From positions 27,906 through 91,905 of the forward strand of contig JAFXDG010000079.1 in assembly GCA_017521285.1 (NCBI GenBank): a DNA stretch of 64,000 nucleotides, given 5' to 3'. This DNA is from Bacteroidaceae bacterium. Its GTDB lineage: Bacteria > Bacteroidota > Bacteroidia > Bacteroidales > Bacteroidaceae. This document shows, in pieces, positions 8,867 through 18,306 of this stretch. The position numbers and the translations under genes are program-made. A model generated the notes under the pieces. The model saw nothing but the letters and a program-made list of their open reading frames with translations. It was not told the origin of the DNA and made no database searches. Position 1 is the stretch's first letter, and the number at the start of each line of letters is the position of its first letter.

Positions 8867-9790
8867 TCAGTCCTCATCCTTCATCTTTCGGAGCAGTTCC
8901 TGCTGGTGTGGTGTGAGGGCTTTGGGCAGGTCCACCTGGAAGGTCACTATCAGGTCGCCCGCCTCTCCCTCGTGTCTATATACGGGGAATCCCTTGCCTC
9001 GCAGTCGCACTTTACTGAGGTTCTGTGTCAGGGGCTTCACCTTCAGTCTGACGGCTCCCGTCAGGGTGTCGATGGTAGTCTCGCCTCCCAACAGGGCGGT
9101 GTATAGGTCGATGTGTGCCGTGGTGCTGAGGTCGTCTCCTTGCCGTTCAAAGCGCGGGTCGGGCGCGATGTGCAGGGTCAGGTAGAGGTCGCCGTCGGTT
9201 CCTCCCTGTTGTCCCTTTCCTCCCTTGCCGGCCAGTCTGATGCGTTGGCCGTTGGCAATGCCGGCGGGTATGGTGATGCGCAGCTTGCGGTCGAACACTT
9301 GGATGATGCGCCGATGGGTGGTGGCAGCCTCTTGCAGGGTCAGTTGCAGCTCGGCTTCGAAGTCCTGTCCGCGCACTCCCTGTTGTCTTCTCCGTCCCTG
9401 TGTGCCAAACAGTTGCTCGAAGAATGTGGAGAATCCGCTGTCTCCTTGCGTGAAGCCTCCGAAGCCACTTCCCATACCCTCTGTGAAGTCCCCATAGAAC
9501 TCCCCGTATCCGCCTCCCGTCCGGCTGTTCTGCCGGTTGCGCCGCTGTGCCTCCATCTCCTCGGCCTGACGCCAGTGCTGGCCATACTCGTCGTACTTCT
9601 GCCGCTTCTCAGGGTCGCCCAACACCTCGTTGGCTTCGTTCAGTTGTTGGAACTTGGCCTGTGCCGTCGGGTCGTCGGGATGCAGGTCGGGGTGATACTG
9701 GCGGGCCAGCCGGCGGTAGGCCCGTTTGATGTCGGCCTGTGTGGCCGTGCGTTCCACACCCAGTGTGTGGTAATAGTCGATGTAGTCCAT
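8867..9790 (-). CDS. CbpA-like DnaJ-family co-chaperone
   Basis: 307-residue J-domain protein. The J domain occupies residues 1-70 with the HPD tripeptide at residues 33-35 (RQYHPDLHPDD). A Gly/Phe-rich linker follows (GGYGEFYGDFTEGMGSGFGGF), then the two beta-rich C-terminal client-binding domains and a DnaJ dimerisation tail. The cysteine-rich zinc domain of true DnaJ is absent, so it matches the CbpA/type II class. It probably activates a DnaK-type Hsp70. It is divergent from the efflux genes, with only about 110 bp between. Confidence 0.92.
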   Translation of the reverse strand: MDYIDYYHTLGVERTATQADIKRAYRRLARQYHPDLHPDDPTAQAKFQQLNEANEVLGDPEKRQKYDEYGQHWRQAEEMEAQRRNRQNSRTGGGYGEFYGDFTEGMGSGFGGFTQGDSGFSTFFEQLFGTQGRRRQQGVRGQDFEAELQLTLQEAATTHRRIIQVFDRKLRITIPAGIANGQRIRLAGKGGKGQQGGTDGDLYLTLHIAPDPRFERQGDDLSTTAHIDLYTALLGGETTIDTLTGAVRLKVKPLTQNLSKVRLRGKGFPVYRHEGEAGDLIVTFQVDLPKALTPHQQELLRKMKDED

Positions 9791-9904
9791 ATATACCTTA
9801 TTTATATATATAGCCCATAACGGCCGGGTGGCCCGTTTGGTTCAGTGAACAATTCCCTGCCCCGTGTGTTTAGCTGTGAGAAACCGGATAAACTTGAACA
9901 GCTT

Positions 9905-11320
9905 ATGAGAAGAATGAAGACTTTGCCCCTGTGGGGCACACTGTTTGCCTGGCTCGGATGGGCCTCTGTGACATCGGCCCAGACCGCCGGTTCTCCAGCC
10001 GCAATCTCTCCGGCCACTCTGCCCGAGGCTTGGGTCGGTGCCGACGAGGTGGTGGTGCAGACACTTCCCGTAGAGGATGCCTGGTGGACAGGCTTCGGCG
10101 ATGCCACGCTCGACTCGCTCATCCGTCTGGCCATGCAGCAGAACCTTTCGGTGGAGACTGCCATCAGCCGCATGGAGCAGGCAAGACTGAACCTCAACAT
10201 AGAGCGGGGAGCCTTTCTGCCCTCCATCGGTGTGAATGGCGGATGGACACGCCAACAGACCAGCGGCAACACTGGGGGAGGCTCACGTTCGTGGAGCGGG
10301 CAGTACAACCTGACGGCCAACATGACGTGGGAGGTGGACCTCTTCGGCAGCATCCGCCAGCGCGTGAAGGCCCAGCGCGAACAGTTCCTGGCCAGCGAGG
10401 AGGAGTACCGTGGGGTGATGGTCGCCCTGTGTGCACAGGTGGCCACGGCCTACTTCAGCCTGCGCCAGTACCAGCAGGAGTGGGAAGTGCTGGACCACAA
10501 CTGCGAGTCGCAGCTGGCCGTGGTGAACCTGACTGAGGCCCGCAACCGCAGTGGTCTGGCCTCGAAGCTCGACGTGGCCCAGGCCCGCCAGGTCTATTAT
10601 GGAACCCTGGCCCAACAGCCTGCCATGGAGGCTGCCATCATCCGCACGATGAACCAGCTGGCCGTGCTTCTCGGCCAGTTTCCCCAACAGGTGGTGCAGG
10701 GCCTGTCAGACCCGGCTCCGTTGCCCGACTATATGGAGGTGGTGGGTGTGGACGTGCCTGCCTCGCTCATCCGCCGACGCCCCGACATCCGTCAGGCCGA
10801 ACGGCAAGTGGAGGCACAGGCTGCCCTGTTGGGAGCGGCCAAAAGGGACTGGTTGCCCCGCTTCTTCCTCGACGGCTCCATTGGCTATGCTTCCTCGGAG
10901 CTGAAGAGTCTGCCCCGCGCCGGCAGCCTGTCGTGGCAGATTGCCCCCTCGATGAGCTGGACCCTCTTCAACGGCGGACAGCGGACGAACAACATCCGCC
11001 TGAACCGTGCCCAGCTGGACGAAGCCATCACGCAGTACAACCAGACGGTGCTGACCGCCATGCAGGAGGCCGCCACTGCCATGAGTGCCTACACCAACTC
11101 CATTGAGCAGATTGTGGCCACACGCCAGGCCTTCGTACAGAGCCAGACGGCACTCACCCTTTCGCTCGACCTCTACAAGCAGGGGCTTACCACCTTCCAG
11201 AGTGTGCTCGATGCACAGCGCTCGCTCCTCGGCTACGAAGAGAGTCTGGTACAGGCCCAGGCCGCTTCGCTCACCACCCTGGTACAGCTGTATCAGGCGT
11301 TGGGAGGAGGGTGGGAGTGA
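9905..11320 (+). CDS. RND efflux outer-membrane factor (TolC/OprM/NodT type)
   Basis: Outer-membrane channel of a tripartite drug-efflux system, about 471 residues, the normal family size. I chose the ATG at 9905 (or the in-frame ATG at 9914), because it directly precedes a signal peptide (TLPLWGTLFAWLGWASVTSAQ). The GTG 60 bases upstream would add a hydrophilic tail. The body shows the paired outer-membrane-efflux repeats, including RRRPDIRQAERQVEAQAALLG in the second half, a strongly conserved OprM/NodT signature. First gene of the three-gene pump operon. An inverted repeat follows it. Confidence 0.93.
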   Translation: MRRMKTLPLWGTLFAWLGWASVTSAQTAGSPAAISPATLPEAWVGADEVVVQTLPVEDAWWTGFGDATLDSLIRLAMQQNLSVETAISRMEQARLNLNIERGAFLPSIGVNGGWTRQQTSGNTGGGSRSWSGQYNLTANMTWEVDLFGSIRQRVKAQREQFLASEEEYRGVMVALCAQVATAYFSLRQYQQEWEVLDHNCESQLAVVNLTEARNRSGLASKLDVAQARQVYYGTLAQQPAMEAAIIRTMNQLAVLLGQFPQQVVQGLSDPAPLPDYMEVVGVDVPASLIRRRPDIRQAERQVEAQAALLGAAKRDWLPRFFLDGSIGYASSELKSLPRAGSLSWQIAPSMSWTLFNGGQRTNNIRLNRAQLDEAITQYNQTVLTAMQEAATAMSAYTNSIEQIVATRQAFVQSQTALTLSLDLYKQGLTTFQSVLDAQRSLLGYEESLVQAQAASLTTLVQLYQALGGGWE

Positions 11321-11333
11321 GAAATTCTTCAAA

Positions 11334-11440
11334 AGGAGTTCAGGAGTTGCAGTAGTTCAGGAGTTCAGACAATACTTCTGCCCTTATGCAAGCCTGTCAT
11401 TTGTCTGAACTCCTGTAACTCCTGAAACTCCTGAACTCCT
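11334..11440. repeat. Inverted repeat, GGAGTTCAG type (copy A)
   Basis: The left arm (11334-11372) is built from AGGAGTTCAGGAGTT words and ends in TTCAGACAA. The right arm (11401-11440) is its imperfect complement. The loop (TACTTCTGCCCTTATGCA...) resembles the loop of copy B at 16121-16272, so the two are related elements rather than chance palindromes. It sits inside the pump operon. Confidence 0.8.
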
Positions 11441-11478
11441 ACAAAATTTTCTATAAACCACCCATAAACCAACAGACT

Positions 11479-12612
11479 ATGAACCTACATCCCATTCCCC
11501 TGCTCCTGCTTGCACTGGCCACCGCCCTGGCAGGATGCGGCAAACGCAGCAGTGCCTCCGGCGACTCTGAGGCCACACTGCCCATTCAGGTGGCCCATCC
11601 TATGGTGAAGGACGTTGTCCTTACCCGCCAATATCCCGGTTACCTTTCAGCTGATGCGGCCGTGGAGGTGATGTGCCGGGTGAACGGACAGCTCACCCAG
11701 AGCAACGTCACGGCCGGACAGCGTGTGCGCAAGGGCGACGTACTCTGGCTGATCGACCCCACTCCCTACCGCGATGCGGTGCGTCAGGCCGAAGCCACCC
11801 TGAAGACCGCACAGGCCGAACTGGCATACGCCCGCAGCAGCTACGAGCGTATGCAAGAGGTAATCAAGAGCGAGGCCGTGAGCGAGATACAGCTCCTGCA
11901 GGCCGAAGCCAACGTGAAGAAGTGTGAGGCGGCCCTGCACAGCGCCGAGGCCAGTCTGAACACGGCCCGCACTGACCTGGGCTATTGCCAGATCAAGGCT
12001 CCCATCGACGGACAGATTACGAAGGGCAACTTCAGTGTGGGCGCATATATCCCCGGCGGAGGCAGTCCGGTGGCCATGGCCACCATCTATAAGGACGACA
12101 TCATGTATGCGAACTTCACCGTGGCCGACAACCAGTGGCTGCGCCAGCTGCTCGTCGAGGAGCTGACGAAACACTCGGCGGACAGTACCTACTACGTAAC
12201 CGTCCGTCTGGGCGAGGGTGGCAACTTGAAGTGGCAGGCCCGGCTCGACTACCTGTCGCCCAACGTCTCCCTCACCACGGGTACACTGGACGTGCGTGCC
12301 GTGCTCACAGACCCGAGCCACCTGCTGAAGGCCGGCTCCTACGTCACCATTACCCTGCCCGTGGGTGAACTGCCCGATGCCCTGTTGGTGCCCGATGCCA
12401 GCATTGGTACTGACCAATTAGGAAAATACCTCTATGTGGTCTCCGACTCGGGAGTGGTGCACTACCGCCACATCGAGACGGGCGAACTTATCGACGACAC
12501 CCTGCGCATCGTGAAGTCGGGACTGCGGCCTGCCGACCTCTATGTGACCCATGCCCTGCTGAAGGTGCGCGATGGGATGCACATCACACCTGTGGTGACT
12601 CCCACCAAGTGA
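11479..12612 (+). CDS. RND efflux periplasmic adaptor lipoprotein (AcrA/MexA type)
   Basis: Membrane-fusion protein bridging the inner-membrane pump and the outer-membrane channel; 377 residues, typical length. The N-terminus is a lipoprotein signal with Cys at residue 20 (ALATALAGCGK). Domains follow the HlyD order: half lipoyl, long alpha-hairpin (about residues 95-165, alanine-rich), second half lipoyl (LGYCQIKAPIDGQITKGN), beta-barrel and membrane-proximal domain. It lies in the operon between the channel gene and the pump gene. A 24-bp-period repeat array fills the gap to the pump gene. Confidence 0.95.
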   Translation: MNLHPIPLLLLALATALAGCGKRSSASGDSEATLPIQVAHPMVKDVVLTRQYPGYLSADAAVEVMCRVNGQLTQSNVTAGQRVRKGDVLWLIDPTPYRDAVRQAEATLKTAQAELAYARSSYERMQEVIKSEAVSEIQLLQAEANVKKCEAALHSAEASLNTARTDLGYCQIKAPIDGQITKGNFSVGAYIPGGGSPVAMATIYKDDIMYANFTVADNQWLRQLLVEELTKHSADSTYYVTVRLGEGGNLKWQARLDYLSPNVSLTTGTLDVRAVLTDPSHLLKAGSYVTITLPVGELPDALLVPDASIGTDQLGKYLYVVSDSGVVHYRHIETGELIDDTLRIVKSGLRPADLYVTHALLKVRDGMHITPVVTPTK

Positions 12613-12843
12613 GACAAGGATATTTCACCCATGGAGACAGGTATCTCACCACACAACAGACACCGTGTCTGATGGTATGACACACACCGTGTCTGATGAT
12701 GTGCCACACACGGTGTCTGTTGGTGCACCACACACCGTGTCTGATGGGGAGATACTCAGGTGTCACCAACCGAGACTATTAGTGTCGCCATAGGTGAGAC
12801 TACTGGTGTCGCATAGGGTGAGACTACTGGTGTCGCCTTCTGC
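12611..12843. repeat. Degenerate tandem array, exact 24-bp period
   Basis: About ten units of 24 bp fill the gap between the adaptor and pump genes. GTGTCTG recurs at 12665, 12689, 12713 and 12737, and GAGACTA/GAGAC at 12772, 12796 and 12820, all in one 24-bp register. Two related unit types are seen: CACACACCGTGTCTGATGG (containing the palindrome CAGACACCGTGTCTG) and GAGACTACTGGTGTCGCC. Translation in either strand gives no plausible protein. Confidence 0.85.
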
Positions 12844-12906
12844 CTCTACAGTGTCTCTGCTTCGCTGTCCCCCGTTTATAATAACCAACCCCAAACCAAA
12901 GCCATT

Positions 12907-15900
12907 ATGAATTTCTCCCATTTCTTCATCAAGCGGCCTATCCTGGCCACCGTGCTGGCCCTGCTTTTCGTGGTGGCCGGCCTCCTCAGCCTGGGCGTGT
13001 TGCCCGTGGCACAGTATCCCGACATCACACCGCCCACCGTGCAGGTGAAGGCCACCTATCCGGGCGCCAATGCCAACACCGTGGCCCAGACGGTGGGCAT
13101 CCCCATCGAACAGCAGGTGAACGGTGTGGAGGGGATGATGTACATGTCCTCCACCTCGTCGGCCTCGGGCGAGTACCGCCTGACCGTCACCTTCGAGGTG
13201 GGTACCGATGTGGATATGGCCACTGTCATGGTGCAGAATCGGGTGAACGCGGCACTGCCCTCGCTGCCCGATGCCGTGAAGCAGCAGGGAGTGGCGGTGA
13301 CGAAACAGAGTACCGACATCCTGATGTTCCTCACACTGACGGGTGACTCGCTGTACGATGGCCTCTACCTGGCCAACTACGCCCAGCTCAACCTGAGCGA
13401 CCAGTTGGCCCGTGTGCCGGGTGTGGGCAGTGTGCAGGTGATGGGTACGGGCAACTATTCGATGCGCGTATGGCTCGACCCCGAGGCTATGCGCATCCGT
13501 GGTGTCACTCCCCAAGAGGTCTATCAGGCTGTGGCTGCCCAGAACATGCAGGTGTCGGCCGGGTATGTGGGCCAGCCCGTCGGCGCGGGCGACGACAATG
13601 CCTTCCAGTATGCCCTTTCGGTGAAGGGGCGGTTGGAGACTCCCGAGGAGTTCGGGCGCATCATCATCCGTGTGGAGGACGGCGAGCGGCTGTTGCGCCT
13701 CTCTGACGTGGCCCGCATCGAAGTCGGCAGCCAGACGTACACCACCATCTCGCGCGTCAACGGACAGCCCACGGCGGCCATCGCCATCTATCAGTTGCCA
13801 GGGGCCAATGCCTTGGAGGTGGTGACGGACGTGCGCGACCGCATGGACGAACTGGCCCAAGCCCTTCCCGTCGGGGTCAGGTACGAGGTGGCACTGGACA
13901 CTACGGAGGTGGTGTCGGCCTCCATCCACGAGGTGCTCAAGACCTTCATTGAAGCCACGGTGCTGGTGGTGCTGGTCATCTTCCTGTTCCTGCGAAGCTG
14001 GCGGGCGGTCATCATCCCCTGCATCACCATCCCCGTCTCGCTGATAGGTACGCTGGCGGTCATGCATCTGTTGGGCTTCTCCCTGAATATGCTCACCCTG
14101 TTCGGACTGGTGCTGGCCATCGCTATAGTGGTAGATGACGCCATTGTGGTGACTGAGAACGCCACCCGCCTGCTTTCCACCGGGCGCTACCGGTCGGCTG
14201 CCGATGCCACCACCGATGCCATGCGCGAGATTACGGGACCCATTGTGGGAGTGGTGCTGGTGATGCTCGCTGTCTTCCTGCCCACCATCTTCATTGGGGG
14301 CATCTCCGGAGAACTGTACAAGCAGTTTGCCCTCACCATAGCGGCCTCGACGGTCATCAGCGCTATCAATTCGCTGACACTCTCGCCAGCCTTGTGTGCC
14401 CTGTTGCTGAAAGGGCCTGCCGCCTCCCTCCAACCGGAGGCGGAGACTGCCTCTGAAGGAACTGAAGGCTCTATGGATACTATAGCCTCTAAAGCCCCCG
14501 CAGCTTCCACTGGCCGCCTGCAGCGACTCTTCGACCGCACGGTAGGCACCTTGCTGGTGCGCCCGGCCCTGACGGCCATCACCTTTGTCATTATGGCCGT
14601 GGCGGCCTTCACTCTGTACGACCGTTGGCCTTCGACCTTCATTCCCGAGGAGGACGACGGGTACTTCATGGTGGCCGTGCAACTGCCTCCGGCCTCGTCG
14701 CTCACGCGCACCGAGCAGGTCTGCTCCGAGGTGGAACAGATGCTGTCGGCCTATCCCGAGGTGAAGACCTGTATCAGTCTGGCCGGATTCAACCTGATGG
14801 GGGGCGGTGCACAGACGAACGCGGGCACCTTCTTCGTGGTGCTGAAGGACTGGAAGGAACGCAAGGGTAGGGAGCATCATGCAGCCACGGTGGTGGAGCG
14901 GTTCAATGCCGAGGTCTATGCCCGCGTGCAACAGGCTCAGGTGTTTGCCATGATACCGCCGGCTATCCCGGGACTGGGCGCTACGGGCGGCCTGCAGCTC
15001 GAGTTGGAGGACCGCCGCTCACTGGGTGCGGCCGAGATGCAGAAAGCCGTGCAGACCCTCATGCAGACGTGGCACACCGAGCCGGCACTGGCAGGCGTGA
15101 GCAGTGTCTTCCAGGCCAATGTGCCGCAATACTTCCTTGAGATTGACCGCGACAAGGTGCAGGTGATGGGGCTGACGATGGATGCCGTCTTCCAGACTTT
15201 GGCTTACTATATGGGGCAGGCCTATGTGAACGATTACGTGCAGTTCGGCCGCACGTACCAGGTGCTCCTCTCGGCTGGCGAGCAGTCGCAGAAGCAAGCG
15301 GCCGACGTGCTTCGCCTCAGTGTGACAAACAAAGATGGGGAAGTGGTTCCCTTCAGCGCGTTCACTTGGCTGAAGGAGCAGTTGGGGATGGATCAGATAA
15401 CGCGCTACAACATGTACGACGCGGCGGCCCTGACCTGCAATGTGGCAGCGGGCTACAGTTCGGGCGAAGCTATCGAAGCTATGGAGCGCCTCGTACAGCG
15501 CGAGTTGGGCGACAGCTTCGGCTATGAGTGGACCTCCGTCGCTTATCAGGAACAGGAGGCTCAGGGCAGCACGGCACTGGTCTTTGCCATGGCCTTGCTG
15601 GTGGCCTTCCTGGTGTTGGCTGCACAGTACGAGAGCTGGACCAGTCCTGTGGCCGCCGTCATGGGTGTGCCCATTGCCCTGCTGGGCGCTGTCATGGGCT
15701 GTTGGCTCTTCGGCCTGCCCGTCAGCATCTACTCACAGATAGGCATCGTGCTCCTCATAGCCCTCAGTGCCAAGAACGGTATCCTCATCGTGGAGTTTGC
15801 CCGCGACTATCGGGCCCAGGGCTTCGGCATCCGCCAGAGTGCCTCCGAGGCGGCCAGTGTCCGGCTGCGCCCCATCCTGATGACCTCCCTCTCGTTTGTC

Positions 15901-16101
15901 TTCGGAGTGATGCCCCTGCTCTTTGCCAGTGGTGCCGGCGCAGGCAGTGAACTCTCCCTTGGGGCAACCGTCGTATTCGGCATGGCGCTCAACACCGTGG
16001 TCGCTACCCTCTATATCCCCAGCTGGTACGAGTGGATGCAGACGATGGAGGAACGCTTCTTCTCCCGCAAAGCTGTGGGGAAGAAGGTGGTGAAGAAATA
16101 A
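12907..16101 (+). CDS. RND multidrug efflux inner-membrane pump (AcrB/HAE1 type)
   Basis: Proton-driven trimeric transporter of 1064 residues, the family norm, with 12 transmembrane segments and two large periplasmic loops. The N-terminus [16 protein letters not shown] is typical of hydrophobe/amphiphile efflux pumps. The proton-relay pair is present in [13 protein letters not shown] near residue 410, and the relay lysine in [17 protein letters not shown]. Oddity: after [10 protein letters not shown] the central cytoplasmic linker is enlarged by a low-complexity stretch rich in A, S, E and T (about nt 14412-14517), whose DNA contains a CCGCCTCC/GGAGGCGG inverted repeat. Likely exports hydrophobic toxicants such as bile acids, dyes or drugs; the specificity cannot be read from sequence. 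Confidence 0.97.
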   Translation: MNFSHFFIKRPILATVLALLFVVAGLLSLGVLPVAQYPDITPPTVQVKATYPGANANTVAQTVGIPIEQQVNGVEGMMYMSSTSSASGEYRLTVTFEVGTDVDMATVMVQNRVNAALPSLPDAVKQQGVAVTKQSTDILMFLTLTGDSLYDGLYLANYAQLNLSDQLARVPGVGSVQVMGTGNYSMRVWLDPEAMRIRGVTPQEVYQAVAAQNMQVSAGYVGQPVGAGDDNAFQYALSVKGRLETPEEFGRIIIRVEDGERLLRLSDVARIEVGSQTYTTISRVNGQPTAAIAIYQLPGANALEVVTDVRDRMDELAQALPVGVRYEVALDTTEVVSASIHEVLKTFIEATVLVVLVIFLFLRSWRAVIIPCITIPVSLIGTLAVMHLLGFSLNMLTLFGLVLAIAIVVDDAIVVTENATRLLSTGRYRSAADATTDAMREITGPIVGVVLVMLAVFLPTIFIGGISGELYKQFALTIAASTVISAINSLTLSPALCALLLKGPAASLQPEAETASEGTEGSMDTIASKAPAASTGRLQRLFDRTVGTLLVRPALTAITFVIMAVAAFTLYDRWPSTFIPEEDDGYFMVAVQLPPASSLTRTEQVCSEVEQMLSAYPEVKTCISLAGFNLMGGGAQTNAGTFFVVLKDWKERKGREHHAATVVERFNAEVYARVQQAQVFAMIPPAIPGLGATGGLQLELEDRRSLGAAEMQKAVQTLMQTWHTEPALAGVSSVFQANVPQYFLEIDRDKVQVMGLTMDAVFQTLAYYMGQAYVNDYVQFGRTYQVLLSAGEQSQKQAADVLRLSVTNKDGEVVPFSAFTWLKEQLGMDQITRYNMYDAAALTCNVAAGYSSGEAIEAMERLVQRELGDSFGYEWTSVAYQEQEAQGSTALVFAMALLVAFLVLAAQYESWTSPVAAVMGVPIALLGAVMGCWLFGLPVSIYSQIGIVLLIALSAKNGILIVEFARDYRAQGFGIRQSASEAASVRLRPILMTSLSFVFGVMPLLFASGAGAGSELSLGATVVFGMALNTVVATLYIPSWYEWMQTMEERFFSRKAVGKKVVKK

Positions 16102-16120
16102 AGATGATAGAAAGGCATAA

Positions 16121-16272
16121 AGGAGTTCAGGAGTTATAGCCTTACAGGAGTTCAGAAGTTCAGGTGTTTCAGGAGTTCAGACAATAGTACTGCTTGCATG
16201 TGGGCAAAGCATTTGTCTGAACTCCTGAGCTCCTGAACTTCTGAACTCCTGTAAGGTAACTCCTGAACTCCT
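16121..16272. repeat. Inverted repeat, GGAGTTCAG type (copy B), between convergent genes
   Basis: Arms of about 60 bases (16121-16184 and 16213-16272) are made of iterated GGAGTTCAG words and are nearly complementary. Both copies A and B end their left arm in TTCAGACAA and start the right arm with TTGTCTGAAC. The location between acrB-type and ACT genes, which converge, would allow it to act as a bidirectional terminator. Confidence 0.85.
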
Positions 16273-16298
16273 CTGTAAGTATGGTTAGGAGAGCGATA

Positions 16299-16688
16299 TC
16301 ACATTATCTTCTCCAGCACCTTCTCGCACTTCACGATGTCGTTGGGGCGGATGACCACGTTGGCATTCTCCCCTTGTGCAAAGGCGTACATATACTCGAT
16401 GAAGATCTCCTCCTCGGCCAGTTGGTCGAGGATGCCGGCCAAGGAGCCGGCCACGTCGGGACAAGAGATGCAAACCACATCGGTGAGCATCACGGCGAAG
16501 TTGGCACCGCGCAGTGCCTCCACTGCCTTCTCCACGTCGCTGACGATGAGTCGCAGGATGCCGAACTCGGTAGTCTCCGCCATACTGAAGGCGTGCATAT
16601 TGATGCCGTTCTCGGCCAGTACCTTGGTCACGTTGTTGATTCTTCCTGCCTTGTTCTCGAGGAACACTGATACTTGCTTGATAGTCAT
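16299..16688 (-). CDS. Two-ACT-domain protein of the arylacetate operon
   Basis: 129-residue protein consisting of two ACT domains: about residues 3-65 (IKQVSVFLENKAGRINNVTK) and 70-129 (DVVCISCPDVAGSLAGILDQ). ACT domains bind small ligands, usually amino acids. Stand-alone ACT proteins of this type typically accompany paaK and iorAB, so it may sense phenylalanine or tyrosine and modulate the ligase or the operon. It is the last gene of the minus-strand operon, separated from paaK by a GC-rich inverted repeat. No catalytic domain is present. Confidence 0.88.
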   Translation of the reverse strand: MTIKQVSVFLENKAGRINNVTKVLAENGINMHAFSMAETTEFGILRLIVSDVEKAVEALRGANFAVMLTDVVCISCPDVAGSLAGILDQLAEEEIFIEYMYAFAQGENANVVIRPNDIVKCEKVLEKIM

Positions 16689-16707
16689 AGCTTGATTGAT
16701 TGTCGGA

Positions 16708-16844
16708 CTCTCCCCCTCAGCCCTCCCAAGGGAGGGGAGTGGGTAGCCCGTTGGGTTAATGGTTACTATTCTTCTTATTATTATTGTTGTCAGTTACTGA
16801 AGCATCCTACGCCCCTCCCTTGGGAGGGGACGGGGGAGGGGCTC
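16708..16844. repeat. Inverted repeat, CCCTCCCAAGGGAGGG type (copy D1)
   Basis: The left arm (16708-16746) and right arm (16807-16844) each contain the self-complementary core CCTCCCAAGGGAGGGG or its mirror and are complementary overall. The loop holds ATTATTATTGTTGTCAGTTA and CTGAAGCATCCTACG, shared with copy D2 at 18161-18305. It fills the gap between the ACT gene and paaK. Confidence 0.85.
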
Positions 16845-18146
16845 CTATTGCAACTTCCGGTTGTCTATCACATGCTTGCCCTTGCCCTGACTGCGTTCGA
16901 TGCTGCCCGGCTCCATCAGCTTCACGTCGGCACTGATGGAGAGGACGCTCTTGAGCTTGTCGCTCAGTCCCTTCTTCATGGCAAGCATACGGCCGATGTC
17001 GTCGCTGAAGTAGTCGCGGCGGACCTCCACCTGTACCTGCAGGGTGTCGAGGTTGTTCACACGGTCAACAAGGAGCATATACTGCGGCTCGAACTCGGGC
17101 ATGGTGAGGATGACGCTCTCCACTTGTGAGGGGAATACGTTGATGCCTCGGATGATGAGCATGTCGTCGCTTCGTCCCACGATGCGTCCCATCTTGACGG
17201 CGGTTCGTCCACAGGGGCAAGGGTCGTTGTAGAGGGTACAGAGGTCCTTCGTACGGTAGCGAAGTACGGGCATTCCCTCCTTGGTCAGAGTGGTGAACAC
17301 CAGCTCGCCTTGGGTGCCATAGGGCAGTTGCTCCAGTGTCTCGGGGTTGATGATTTCGGGGTAGAAGTGGTCCTCACAGATGTGTGAGCCGTTCTGCTCC
17401 TGACACTCGTATGATACACCCGGGCCCATAATCTCACTCAAACCATAGATGTTGTAGCCCTTCAATCCGAGGCGCTCTTCTATCTCCTTACGCATGTTCT
17501 CGGTCCAAGGCTCTGCACCGAAGGCTCCGATGCGCAGACCGATGTCCTCCTTCGAGAGTCCCATCTTCTCCAGTGTCTCGGCCAGATAGAGGGCGTATGA
17601 GGGAGTGCACGCAATACCCGATATCTTCAGGTCGCGGATAAGGCGGATGTGCTTCTCAGTGTTACCCGTAGAGGTGGGGATAACTGTGGCACCGAGGTTC
17701 TCCACACCATAGTGGGCACCCAATCCACCAGTAAAGAGTCCATAGCCGTAGGCCACTGAGAAGGTGTCGTCGCGGGTAACACCATAGGCGGTGAGGCAGC
17801 GTGCCATCACCTCGGACCACACAGCCAAGTCCTTACGGGTGTAGCCAACGATGGTGGGGTTGCCCGTCGTACCACTGGAGGCATGCACACGCACAATTTC
17901 TGAGGGAGGGGCGGCTTGCAAGCCATAGGGATAATTATCGCGCAGGTCCTGTTTGGTGGTAAAGGGGAGTTTCACTATGTCGTCGATGCTGCGGATGTCC
18001 TCGGGAGAGAGGTCCATAGCCTGCATCTTGTTACGGTAGAAGGGGACGTTGTGATAGACATACGTCACCAGCTTCTGTAGCCGCTTGCTCTGCAGGGCGT
18101 GCATCTCATCGCGGCTCATACATTCTTTGTTAGGATTCCAAATCAT
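16845..18146 (-). CDS. paaK: Phenylacetate--CoA ligase
   Basis: AMP-forming acyl-CoA ligase of 433 residues, the normal PaaK size. It activates arylacetates (phenylacetate, probably also indoleacetate or hydroxyphenylacetate) to CoA thioesters with ATP. The P-loop-like motif ASSGTTGNPTIVGYT is at residues 89-103. The later signatures YGLSEIMGPGV, YRTKDL and GRSDDMLIIRGINVFPSQ are all present. In anaerobes PaaK paired with iorAB, rather than with the aerobic paaABCDE genes, points to reductive carboxylation of the arylacetyl-CoA. D-type repeats flank it on both sides. Confidence 0.96.
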   Translation of the reverse strand: MIWNPNKECMSRDEMHALQSKRLQKLVTYVYHNVPFYRNKMQAMDLSPEDIRSIDDIVKLPFTTKQDLRDNYPYGLQAAPPSEIVRVHASSGTTGNPTIVGYTRKDLAVWSEVMARCLTAYGVTRDDTFSVAYGYGLFTGGLGAHYGVENLGATVIPTSTGNTEKHIRLIRDLKISGIACTPSYALYLAETLEKMGLSKEDIGLRIGAFGAEPWTENMRKEIEERLGLKGYNIYGLSEIMGPGVSYECQEQNGSHICEDHFYPEIINPETLEQLPYGTQGELVFTTLTKEGMPVLRYRTKDLCTLYNDPCPCGRTAVKMGRIVGRSDDMLIIRGINVFPSQVESVILTMPEFEPQYMLLVDRVNNLDTLQVQVEVRRDYFSDDIGRMLAMKKGLSDKLKSVLSISADVKLMEPGSIERSQGKGKHVIDNRKLQ

Positions 18147-18160
18147 AATAGTATTGTTTG

Positions 18161-18305
18161 GACCTTCCCCCTTGCCCCTCCCAGGGGAGGGGAGTGGATG
18201 GTCCGTTTAGGTTGATGATTATTGTTATTATTGTTATTGTTGTTGTTGTCAGTTGCTGAAGCATCCTACGCCCCTCCCTTGGGAGGGGAAGGGGGGGAGG
18301 GTCTC
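18161..18305. repeat. Inverted repeat, CCCTCCCAAGGGAGGG type (copy D2)
   Basis: The left arm (18161-18204) and right arm (18266-18305) are complementary. The loop is a run of ATT/GTT triplets ending TTGTCAGTTGCTGAAGCATC, nearly the same as in D1. The two copies flank paaK on either side in the same orientation, which suggests a recent duplication. Confidence 0.85.
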
Positions 18306-18306
18306 T

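Noticed and set aside
9845-9904. Upstream GTG start for the outer-membrane factor
   Set aside because: It would put 20 hydrophilic residues before an otherwise normal signal peptide.
12611-12843. CRISPR array impression
   Set aside because: The units are contiguous and degenerate with no constant repeat separated by unique spacers, and no cas genes are present. The same holds for 25869-26089.
12763-14931. 722-residue open frame antisense to the RND pump gene
   Set aside because: Open frames opposite GC-rich genes are expected. The translation is His/Gly/Arg-rich with no family resemblance, and the plus-strand pump is unmistakable.
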